Of a stretch of 9,473 bases of DNA, positions 1-5,699 are shown piece after piece. This DNA comes from CAZADH01 sp964483805. GTDB taxonomy: Bacteria; Muiribacteriota; Ozemobacteria; Ozemobacterales; Ozemobacteraceae. The number at the start of each line of letters is the position of its first letter. Within the stretch, counting starts at the first letter, position 1. The stretch covers positions 1 through 9,473 of the forward strand of contig CAZADH010000243.1 of assembly GCA_964483805.1 (NCBI GenBank), read 5' to 3'. A program made the position numbers and the translations under genes. The notes under the pieces were generated by a model. That model searched no databases. It was not told the origin of the DNA and was given only the letters and a program-made list of their open reading frames with translations.

Positions 1-87
1 CACGGATGCGCGAAGTGGGCCCTTGCAGCCACGATGGCGCAGTCGCAAGGGACCCATCGGCACGCTTCGGGAACCCACCGCACGCAT
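1..87 (-). CDS. possible 5' end of a downstream gene (partial)
   Basis: On the minus strand a reading frame stays open from an ATG at 87 to the window edge (29 codons). That ATG overlaps the ferredoxin stop codon as TGATG, which is typical of translational coupling. An in-frame ATG at 57 is an alternative start. The visible residues include RGCKGPLRASV and match no family I can name. An aldehyde ferredoxin oxidoreductase-like subunit would be the natural partner of the upstream ferredoxin, but its usual N-terminal glycine-rich signature is not clearly present. There is no convincing Shine-Dalgarno sequence, and the stretch coincides with a strong hairpin (15-57), so it may be intercistronic spacer instead. 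Low confidence. Confidence 0.22.
   Translation of the reverse strand, partial: MRAVGSRSVPMGPLRLRHRGCKGPLRASV
15..57 (-). other. two-part intercistronic hairpin
   Basis: Plus-strand bases 16-26 (TGGGCCCTTGC) pair with 45-56 apart from one bulged A at 52. Inside the loop, 28-31 (GCCA) pair with 35-38 (TGGC) around CGA. The structure lies about 30 nt downstream of the ferredoxin stop, in its direction of transcription. No T-run follows, so it does not look like a standard intrinsic terminator. An mRNA-processing or stabilising hairpin, or a REP-like palindrome, fits better. Confidence 0.5.
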
Positions 88-491
88 CAGCCGGGCAGTT
101 TCGCGTGATCCGCCTCTGCGAGCGCCAACGCGCCCTTGGGACAGGCTTTCACGCAGGCCCCGCACGACACACACTTGAACGGTTCCCGTTGGCCATGGGC
201 CCGGCGCATCGACAGGGTCGGACAGAACCCGATGCACATGAAGCAACCGACGCACAGGTCTTTCTTGATCATGACCGTGCCGGCCTTGTTGCGGTAGATT
301 GCCTGCACCGGGCAGATCTCGATGCATTGGCCGCACTGGTTGCACACGTTGATGGTGTGCCGCCCTTCGGCCTGCTTGACCTGTACGGCCGAGAATGCCG
401 CGTCATCGGTCTTGAAGAAGGTCTGCGCGCAGGCTTTCTCACAAGCCCGCACCCCTTCGCACTTCGTCGGTTCCGGACGAATGAACTTCAT
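87..491 (-). CDS. 4Fe-4S multi-cluster ferredoxin-type electron-transfer subunit
   Basis: This 134-aa protein is a polyferredoxin-like electron carrier of the HycB/CooF/YdhY type, probably a soluble subunit passing electrons to or from a redox enzyme. Three complete CxxCxxCxxxCP motifs are visible, starting at Cys50, Cys80 and Cys107. The N-terminal fourth motif reads KCEGVRACEKAC (residues 10-21), the usual pattern with its second cysteine replaced by Val14. That leaves 15 cysteines rather than 16. There is no signal peptide, Tat motif or membrane segment. The start at 491 is chosen because AAGGAG lies just upstream (about 499-504); a frame open upstream to 650 has no such site. A MobB-MoeA gene lies nearby, so the partner may be a molybdenum or tungsten enzyme such as an aldehyde ferredoxin oxidoreductase encoded beyond the left edge. 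The ferredoxin assignment is firm; the partner is inference. Confidence 0.9.
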   Translation of the reverse strand: MKFIRPEPTKCEGVRACEKACAQTFFKTDDAAFSAVQVKQAEGRHTINVCNQCGQCIEICPVQAIYRNKAGTVMIKKDLCVGCFMCIGFCPTLSMRRAHGQREPFKCVSCGACVKACPKGALALAEADHAKLPG

Positions 492-548
492 TCCTGACTC
501 CTTGACCGCGTGAGTCTTTCCGGCCCAGAAACGCCGGTTGTTGCATTC

Positions 549-578
549 ATTCTGCCCCACCACCAATGGTACAGTCAA
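549..578 (-). promoter_or_regulatory. putative sigma70 promoter of the ferredoxin gene
   Basis: Read on the minus strand, TTGACT (573-578) and CAGAAT (549-554) are separated by 18 bp. They match the -35 consensus at 5 of 6 positions and the -10 consensus at 4 of 6. Transcription would start near 542, giving a leader of about 50 nt before the ATG at 491. Inferred from sequence only. Confidence 0.4.
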
Positions 579-657
579 CGTACTCCGACACCGGCGGCCT
601 GACAAATGGCCCCAAGGTGCATGGACAAAACCCTGTCGCAACGGCCGCAAAACCGGT

Positions 658-663
658 TACAAT
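658..663 (+). promoter_or_regulatory. putative -10 element for the Spy-like gene
   Basis: TACAAT matches the sigma70 -10 consensus at 5 of 6 positions and sits about 90 nt before the ATG at 754. No good -35 hexamer lies 16-18 bp upstream (the best is CTGTCG at 633-638, spacer 19). It may therefore be a weak or activator-dependent promoter, as expected for an envelope-stress gene. The leader would contain the 684-699 hairpin. Confidence 0.33.
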
Positions 664-683
664 GAAAAAACCATGGAGGGCGT

Positions 684-699
684 CGGGCCTACGGGCCCG
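684..699 (+). other. UACG-tetraloop hairpin in the 5' leader of the Spy-like gene
   Basis: CGGGCC (684-689) and GGCCCG (694-699) form a perfect 6-bp stem closed by C(TACG)G. UNCG loops closed by C-G are exceptionally stable in RNA. Flanking arms around 675-682 and 703-710 are partly complementary and may extend the stem. The hairpin ends about 43 nt before the Shine-Dalgarno sequence, so it could stabilise the leader mRNA. Confidence 0.5.
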
Positions 700-753
700 C
701 GGTCGCTCCCCGAGCGTCAAACCAACGCCCAAATCATCTGCAGGGAGGAACAC

Positions 754-1449
754 ATGAAACGCACGGTATTGGTTTTACTGCTGGCCCTCGCGGTCGTCGC
801 CCCGTCGTGGGCCCAACCCTCCGGTCCCGGCGACTATCATCACCGGATCATGCAGTTGTTCGGCCGCATCGCCGGGCACGACGGCATGCGTCCGGAACCG
901 GGCATGGGTCCCCGCGGCCCCCGTGGCCAACACGGTCCGGGGTTCATGCCTCCCGGCCCTCGTTCGCGCACCAAGGCCGGCGCTCCCGGCGTGCTGGGTT
1001 TCTTTGCGAAACTCGACAAACTGGGAATCAGCGACGAACAGGTCCTGAAGTTGCGCCACATCTTCAGCAAGCGCCAGGGCGAGATCAAGAACGCCAAGGC
1101 ACAGCTCAAAGAGTGCCGGCAGGAGCGATCCGGGCTGATGAAGGACCCGGCGAAACTGACGGAACAGGCCATCCGCAAGATGGTCGACGCCCAGATGGCC
1201 GCCCGCAAACAGATGGTGTTGGCGCGCCTGTTGATGATGAAAGAGATGTTCGACGTCTTGACCGAGGCCCAGCGCAAGGCCCTGTTCGCCAAGAAGCCCC
1301 GGCAAGGCATCGGTCCCCGGGGCCGTATGCCGATGTGGGGCCCACGCGGGCGCGGCCGGGGCATGCCGGGGTTTCGCCCACAGATGCCGCCGATGATGCC
1401 GCCCCCGGGCGCACGACCGCCGGCACCACCCGTCACCGAAAAAGAGTAA
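754..1449 (+). CDS. Spy/CpxP-like (LTXXQ motif) periplasmic protein
   Basis: The 231-aa protein begins with a clear Sec signal peptide (positive MKR, a hydrophobic core, cleavage likely after SWA near residue 20), so it is periplasmic. The central part, roughly residues 75-165, is a charged helical region. It opens with LGISDEQVLKL and closes with LTEAQRKAL, the LTXXQ signature of the Spy/CpxP/ZraP group of envelope chaperones and metal-responsive proteins. Flanking segments are low-complexity and rich in Gly, Pro, Arg and Met (MPPMMPPPG near the C-terminus) and are probably disordered. His-His near residue 28 and the many methionines could bind metal, which is inference. AGGGAGGA (742-749) sits at ideal distance from the ATG, fixing the start. 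It is longer than E. coli Spy (about 160 aa) because of the two tails. Its stop is only 11 bp from that of the convergent MoeA gene. Confidence 0.82.
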   Translation: MKRTVLVLLLALAVVAPSWAQPSGPGDYHHRIMQLFGRIAGHDGMRPEPGMGPRGPRGQHGPGFMPPGPRSRTKAGAPGVLGFFAKLDKLGISDEQVLKLRHIFSKRQGEIKNAKAQLKECRQERSGLMKDPAKLTEQAIRKMVDAQMAARKQMVLARLLMMKEMFDVLTEAQRKALFAKKPRQGIGPRGRMPMWGPRGRGRGMPGFRPQMPPMMPPPGARPPAPPVTEKE

Positions 1450-1460
1450 TTACCAGGTAT

Positions 1461-3092
1461 TTACAATAACAATACATCGACGCGGGCGCCTGCCGGCAGA
1501 TCGCCGGTGTCGCCTTCGAGGCGCAACCAGGCATCGGTTTCACACAAAGCGTTGATGTGACCTGACCCGTGATAGGTCACGGGCCGGGCACGGCGGCCCT
1601 CCAGAGCGACCGGGACGAACTCGACCCGGTCGCTTCTCTTGCGCGCGATCGGGTCAGCGAGCTCGACCGCGAGCACGCGCCGGCGCAGCTCGCGACCGGT
1701 CATGGCCGCCAGCAACGGCTCGACGAGCAGATAAAACAACAACCAGGCCGCGACCGGATTGCCGGGCAGGGCGAAGACCGGCGTCGTGCCGGCCCGTCCA
1801 AACACCAGCGGCCGCCCCGGTTTCATGGCCAGGCCATCGATGAGGATCTCGACCCCTGCCTCGGCAAGGGCCCGGTGCGCGTGATCGCAATCCCCTTTGC
1901 CGACGCCACCGCTGAGCACCACGACATCGCAGGTGGCCACCGCGGCACGCAGCCGCTCGGTAATCGCCCCGGCATCATCGGCGACCACGCCCAGATTCAC
2001 TGGTTCTGCGCCGGCCACGGTAGCCTGGGCGACGATTTGACGACCGTTGCTGTCGTAGATGCAACCCGGGGTGAGCGGCGACCCCGGCGGCACCAACTCC
2101 GAACCGGTCACCAGCACCCCGACCCGCGGCCGCCTGACCACGGCAAGCGTGGTCAGGCCGACCGCCGCCAGCGTCGCCAGTTCTTGCGCTCGCAGCCACG
2201 CCCCGGCCGGCAGCAGGGTCTCGCCGGCACGCCGGTTCTCGCCACACAGTACGATGTTGTGGGCGACAGCGGACTTCGTCAATACGATGTATTCATTCTC
2301 GGCGCGGGTGTGTTCCAGACACACCAGGCGGTCGGCACCCTCCGGCATCATCGCCCCGGTCATGATGCGGGCACACTCCCCGGAGCGCAACGCCACCCGG
2401 TGGCCGTGGCCCGCGGGCAACGTCGCCACCACCCGATACCGTCCGGTGGTGTCCGGATCGCCACCACAGGCGTATCCATCCATGGCCGCCTTGGTAAACG
2501 GAGGCAGATCGAGCGGAGATGCGACCGCCTCGGCAGTCACCCGCCCCAGGGCGTCCTCGCTGGAGACGTGTTCCGCACCGGGACGCGCCACGTGGGCGAG
2601 GATAGTGCGGAGCGCATCATCCGGCACACTCCGTCGCCTGGGCCAGGCGCCGAACAGATGCGCATGCTGCTGCGCCAGGACCTCGACCGGCCGGGCCGTG
2701 CCGAGTCGCGCCTCGACCAGGGCGCGGACCGCGGCCGCATGAAAGTCACGCCCGATGACGAGGTCGGCCGCAGCCCGCGACGCCGCCGCCCCCGGCTTGT
2801 CATCCCCGGTCGGACTGTCGATGAACACCGTCAGATCGGCACCCAGCGTCGTCGCCAACGTGCTGCTCTCGACCACCCCCACATCGGTTTCGCCGTGCTG
2901 CCGCAGTTCGTCGAGATGGACCCGCGCCGCGGCCACATCATGAAACAGTCGTTCCGGTTTCTCGGGGCGATCGACCCCGTGCCCAACCTTGATCGCCGCC
3001 ACCCGCAACGGCGCCAGACTCGCACCGAGCCGACGCACCAGCGTGGTCTTGCCGACATGGCGCGCCGCTCCGGCCACCGCGATCGTCTTCAT
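1461..3092 (-). CDS. MobB-MoeA fusion, molybdopterin cofactor maturation
   Basis: This 543-aa protein fuses two cofactor enzymes. Residues 1 to about 150 are MobB-like, a GTP-binding partner of guanine-dinucleotide cofactor synthesis, with a P-loop at 8-17 (GAARHVGKTT) and the MobB segment KVGHGVDRPEK. From about residue 155 onward it is MoeA, which inserts molybdate or tungstate into adenylylated molybdopterin. MoeA signatures are PPFTKAAMDGYA (197-208), TGAMMPEGAD (245-254), SGGVGKGDCD (394-403), MKPGRP (423-428) and LPGNP (442-446). The aspartates in these motifs, at 205, 254 and 403, and Lys424 are kept, while the second lysine of the E. coli KPGKP motif is Arg427. MoeA domain IV follows. 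The start at 3092 begins directly with the P-loop strand and overlaps the upstream stop as ATGA; a longer frame to 3206 lies inside the upstream gene. Expected to be cytoplasmic. Mo versus W cannot be told from sequence. Confidence 0.92.
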   Translation of the reverse strand: MKTIAVAGAARHVGKTTLVRRLGASLAPLRVAAIKVGHGVDRPEKPERLFHDVAAARVHLDELRQHGETDVGVVESSTLATTLGADLTVFIDSPTGDDKPGAAASRAAADLVIGRDFHAAAVRALVEARLGTARPVEVLAQQHAHLFGAWPRRRSVPDDALRTILAHVARPGAEHVSSEDALGRVTAEAVASPLDLPPFTKAAMDGYACGGDPDTTGRYRVVATLPAGHGHRVALRSGECARIMTGAMMPEGADRLVCLEHTRAENEYIVLTKSAVAHNIVLCGENRRAGETLLPAGAWLRAQELATLAAVGLTTLAVVRRPRVGVLVTGSELVPPGSPLTPGCIYDSNGRQIVAQATVAGAEPVNLGVVADDAGAITERLRAAVATCDVVVLSGGVGKGDCDHAHRALAEAGVEILIDGLAMKPGRPLVFGRAGTTPVFALPGNPVAAWLLFYLLVEPLLAAMTGRELRRRVLAVELADPIARKRSDRVEFVPVALEGRRARPVTYHGSGHINALCETDAWLRLEGDTGDLPAGARVDVLLL

Positions 3093-3298
3093 GTGAAACA
3101 CCCCAACTGGCAGGCCGCGATTTTGATGCCCGCCTCGGCGAGCAATTGGCCGATCTCCCGCGGCGTCAGGTCGAGTTCGCCGGCCAGTTGCAAAGCACGC
3201 GCGCATGGCAGACGCCGACGCCCGTCGGCACCCACGACCGCTTCACTCTGCAGGCGCGCAACCAGTGCAGTGCGTGCCTCGATTTCGTTGGAATTCAT
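3089..3298 (-). CDS. small protein with C-terminal CQLGCF motif, coupled to MobB-MoeA
   Basis: A 69-aa protein that I cannot assign to a named family with certainty. Residues 1-30 are charged and helical (MNSNEIEARTALVARLQ). Residues 30-60 resemble a small helix-turn-helix fold (ARALQLAGELDLTPREIGQL). The C-terminus reads GIKIAACQLGCFT, a distinctive tail with two cysteines. From memory, unverified, similar CQLG-type endings occur on short winged-helix-like proteins near molybdopterin genes. Its stop overlaps the MobB-MoeA start by four bases (ATGA), so the two are probably translated together, and it lies 38 bp after cheD. That coupling and its ordinary codon use argue that it is real. It might be a regulator or a cofactor-pathway adaptor; function unknown. 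The Shine-Dalgarno sequence is weak (AGGCA a few bases upstream). Confidence 0.72.
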   Translation of the reverse strand: MNSNEIEARTALVARLQSEAVVGADGRRRLPCARALQLAGELDLTPREIGQLLAEAGIKIAACQLGCFT

Positions 3299-3336
3299 GT
3301 CGTGTGCCTGGCTGCCTTCGTCTCGAGCAAGCTCGA

Positions 3337-3921
3337 TCAGAGATCGAACAACTCGACGTCGCCGGTCTTGGCCACCTGCTTCTCGAGCCGCTGTTTGTAG
3401 CTTTGTTCCTGGGCGATGACTTCGCCGACGACACTCGACGCATGCTTTTTGACATACACTTCGAACGTGTCGGTCAGCAGGATCACCTGCCGGCTCACGG
3501 TGCCCCCGGTGTCACGCGCCACGATGGGAATGCGCTCGACGCCCAGAAACTGTTCGACAAACTCGACGTTTTTGTGGCCGGGGCTGTTCTCGACCGAAAT
3601 CCCGGGCAACACGTGCCCACCGCCAAACACCTTGGCCTGCAACCGCAACCGGTAACCACCCAGTTTGAGGATCGCGTTGATCAACAACTCCATGGCATTG
3701 ATGCCCCAGCGCGAACTGTCGTCGAAGCCGAAACGGTTCTCGCCGCCGGGCAACAGGATGTGATTCATCCCTCCGGTGCGGGTCATCGGGCAATAGAGAC
3801 AGACCGCGATGCACGAGCCCAGCACGGTCTTGATCATCGACGGTTCGCGACTCGCATGAAAGTCGCCGATGTGCACCGCCACCAACTTGCGGCCGTCTTC
3901 GCTCATGCCGCGCGGCGTCAT
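3337..3921 (-). CDS. cheD: chemoreceptor glutamine deamidase CheD
   Basis: CheD deamidates specific glutamines of methyl-accepting chemotaxis receptors and in some bacteria binds CheC. The family core is all present: VAVHIGDF, then VLGSCIAVCLY with the catalytic Cys37, then GGMNHILLP with His54 (the 17-residue Cys-His spacing of the known enzyme), AMELLINAILKLG, AKVFGGG, and a C-terminal TGGTVSRQVILLTDT strand. The protein is 194 aa from the ATG at 3921, within the usual range. Other possible starts are ATG 3906 (189 aa) and GTG 3963 (208 aa), the latter only three bases after the stop of the preceding TPR gene. None has a strong Shine-Dalgarno site. A polar tail of about 30 residues (EQSYKQRLEKQVAKTG) extends beyond the conserved fold. 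No other chemotaxis gene lies in the window, so this is an orphan cheD inside a mixed operon. Confidence 0.92.
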   Translation of the reverse strand: MTPRGMSEDGRKLVAVHIGDFHASREPSMIKTVLGSCIAVCLYCPMTRTGGMNHILLPGGENRFGFDDSSRWGINAMELLINAILKLGGYRLRLQAKVFGGGHVLPGISVENSPGHKNVEFVEQFLGVERIPIVARDTGGTVSRQVILLTDTFEVYVKKHASSVVGEVIAQEQSYKQRLEKQVAKTGDVELFDL

Positions 3922-3965
3922 CTTGCGCGGCAACTGCCTGGATTGGGGGGCGACTTGGTTCACGG

Positions 3966-4397
3966 TTACATCCGGTTGACGTTGATGTCGCTCAACGCCT
4001 TGCGCGCGTTCGGCACCCAACGATGATCGGGAAAACGACTGATGAGGGCATTGAACCACGCGGACGCCCGATCGCTGCGATTGGTCTTCTGGTAGCACAG
4101 CCCGACATGAAAGTGCGCATCGGGTATCCAGGATTCATTGGGAAACAAACGCATCGCGGTTTCGAGAATCCGAATCGCCTCGTCGTAATGGAACATGTAG
4201 AGATTGATTTGGCCGGCTTCATAGGCAACCAACGGCGCCCACTCCTTGCCCTGGTTCTCGGGGAGAAACGCCTTGGCCGCTGCCCACGTCGTAATCTCGC
4301 CCAGAAAAAACGCGCCGATCACAACGGCCAGGAGCAAGAGCACCAACGCCTTCCTGGCTAGACTTCGCAACAGACTCTTCAAGGCGGCGACCCTCAT
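3966..4397 (-). CDS. membrane-anchored TPR protein
   Basis: This 143-aa protein has a basic N-terminus (RSLARK), one hydrophobic segment at about residues 17-35 (ALVLLLLAVVIGAFFLGEI) and two or three TPR-like helical pairs. The repeats read AYEAGQINLYMFHYDEAIRILE, PDAHFHVGLCYQKTNRSDRA and a third starting near WFNALISRFPDH. The spacing resembles the BamD/YbgF type, in which the FP.. motif follows helix B. It is probably tethered to the inner membrane with the repeats in the periplasm. The start at 4397 has no clear Shine-Dalgarno sequence; a later GTG in the hydrophobic stretch follows AGGAAGG but would shorten the anchor. It is the first gene of the minus-strand operon and is followed at once by cheD. 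The role is unknown; TPRs imply a protein-binding scaffold. Confidence 0.8.
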   Translation of the reverse strand: MRVAALKSLLRSLARKALVLLLLAVVIGAFFLGEITTWAAAKAFLPENQGKEWAPLVAYEAGQINLYMFHYDEAIRILETAMRLFPNESWIPDAHFHVGLCYQKTNRSDRASAWFNALISRFPDHRWVPNARKALSDINVNRM

Positions 4398-4427
4398 CGG
4401 ATGTGGTGTGACAGATGAACAGGAGTT

Positions 4428-4436
4428 ATCTTACCA
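4428..4436 (-). promoter_or_regulatory. putative extended -10 promoter of the TPR-cheD-moeA operon
   Basis: On the minus strand TGGTAAGAT combines a TGn extension with a -10 hexamer TAAGAT (4 of 6 matches). No recognisable -35 lies upstream, which an extended -10 can tolerate. It is about 31 nt upstream of the ATG at 4397. Confidence 0.35.
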
Positions 4437-4489
4437 CAGGCCGGGGACCGACGCCACGAAATGCCCGGCAGGTGCGGTTCGTCGTGGCA

Positions 4490-4519
4490 TTGCATCGTAT
4501 CGGGCCCATCCTGTACTAT
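4490..4519 (+). promoter_or_regulatory. putative promoter of the aminotransferase/TIM-barrel operon
   Basis: TTGCAT (4490-4495) and TACTAT (4514-4519) are spaced by 18 bp, with 3 of 6 and 4 of 6 consensus matches. Transcription would begin near 4526, leaving a leader of about 19 nt with the GGAG ribosome binding site at 4535-4538. The spacer from 4398 to 4544 is shared with the divergent TPR promoter. Confidence 0.35.
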
Positions 4520-4544
4520 GGCGTATCCTGAGACGGAGCACGCC

Positions 4545-5699
4545 ATGACCAACCACGAATTCATCCCCAATTCGATTCCGGCAATAACGGGCAACGAATC
4601 TGCCTACGTTCTCGAATGCCTGCGAACCGGTTGGGTTTCGAGTGTGGGCCCGTTCGTCGACCGTTTCGAGGCCGAGTTCGCCCGCTATGTCGGCGCCGCT
4701 GCCGCGATATCGACCTGCAACGGCACCGCGGCACTGCACCTTGCCCTGGTCTTGCTCGGCGTGGGCCCCGGCGATCGTGTCGTTGTCCCGAGCCTGACCT
4801 TCATCGCGTCGGTCAACCCCATCGCCTACTGCGGTGCCGAGCCGGTCTTCGTCGATTCCGAAGAATCCACGGCCAACGCCGACCCGGCAGCGTTTGTCGA
4901 AGTCGTCGAACGACTGGTCAAGACCGGCAAGCCCCCCAAAGCGCTGATGCCCGTGCACCTCTATGGGCACCCAGCCCAACTCGCACCGGTGCTCGCGTGT
5001 GCTCACCGCCACGGCATCCCGGTGGTCGAAGACGCCTCGGAAAGCCTCGGTGGCCGCCTCGGCCCGTCCCACGTCGGTGTGCTTGGCACCCTGGGTGGGT
5101 TCTCGTTCAATGGCAACAAGCTGCTCACGTCGGGCGGTGGCGGCGGCATGCTGGTCACCAACGACCCCGCCCTGGCGCGGCGCGCCAAACATCTTTCGAC
5201 CCAGGCCCGCGCCGATGCCGTCGAATACAGCCACGACGCCGTCGGTTACAACTATCGGATGACCAATATCCATGCCGCTTTCGGGTGCGCGCAACTCGAA
5301 CAGCTCGATGAGAAGCTGGCGATGAAACGACGCATCTATGAGCAATACGTTGTCAATCTTCGTGACATCGCCGGCATTCGCCTGTTGCGCGAACAGACCG
5401 ATTGGGCGGTGTCGAGTCACTGGATGGTCAACATCCTCGTCGACGACCGCGGTGATCGCGGCAATTCTCGCACGCTGTTGCGCCACCTGCTCGCCGAGAA
5501 GATCCAGGCCCGGCCCTTTTTCGTGCCCGCCCACACCTTGCCGATGTACCGGCACCTCGACACCCACGCACCCATCGCTGAGCGATTGCACCGCCATGGG
5601 CTCAACCTGCCCTGTTCGGTGCAGATGACCGGCGCCCAGGTTGCCCGCGTCGCCGCCAGCATCCGTCGCCATCTCGCCGGGGAGTCACCAAGCCAATGA
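4545..5699 (+). CDS. LegC-like DegT/DnrJ/EryC1/StrS aminotransferase
   Basis: This 384-aa PLP enzyme of the sugar-nucleotide aminotransferase family would transfer an amino group, usually from glutamate, to a keto sugar. The N-terminus (IPNSIPAITGNESAYV, ECLRTGWVSSVG, VDRFE) matches the LegC subgroup, known for UDP-linked 4-keto sugars en route to legionaminic acid or bacillosamine. Other signatures are CNGTAALHLAL (PLP phosphate site), VVPSLTFIASVN, VVEDASES with Asp163 for the pyridine nitrogen, and FSFNGNK with Lys192 as Schiff-base lysine, followed by a run of glycines (SGGGGGM). The C-terminal domain contains NYRMTNIHAAFG and is complete. Start chosen at 4545 for the GGAG six bases upstream; an in-frame ATG at 4518 lacks one and overlaps the predicted -10. 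Its stop overlaps the next start as ATGA. No other nonulosonate or bacillosamine gene is present, so the substrate is unknown. Confidence 0.9.
   Translation: MTNHEFIPNSIPAITGNESAYVLECLRTGWVSSVGPFVDRFEAEFARYVGAAAAISTCNGTAALHLALVLLGVGPGDRVVVPSLTFIASVNPIAYCGAEPVFVDSEESTANADPAAFVEVVERLVKTGKPPKALMPVHLYGHPAQLAPVLACAHRHGIPVVEDASESLGGRLGPSHVGVLGTLGGFSFNGNKLLTSGGGGGMLVTNDPALARRAKHLSTQARADAVEYSHDAVGYNYRMTNIHAAFGCAQLEQLDEKLAMKRRIYEQYVVNLRDIAGIRLLREQTDWAVSSHWMVNILVDDRGDRGNSRTLLRHLLAEKIQARPFFVPAHTLPMYRHLDTHAPIAERLHRHGLNLPCSVQMTGAQVARVAASIRRHLAGESPSQ

Noticed and set aside
492..650. N-terminal extension of the ferredoxin frame
   Set aside because: The extra 53 codons lack ferredoxin features and contain the predicted promoter; AAGGAG sits directly before the ATG at 491.
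538..753. N-terminal extension of the Spy-like frame
   Set aside because: The signal peptide begins at 754 with a strong ribosome binding site; upstream codons include the leader hairpin and the -10 element.
1569..3419. 616-codon open frame on the plus strand
   Set aside because: It is antisense to MobB-MoeA and the CQLGCF gene, both of which carry clear family motifs. Its product is low-complexity (Arg, Gly, Asp, His) with no domain, as expected for the opposite strand of G+C-rich coding DNA.
4431..5672. 413-codon open frame on the minus strand
   Set aside because: It mirrors the LegC-like aminotransferase, which has complete motifs and a ribosome binding site. The antisense product has no recognisable fold.
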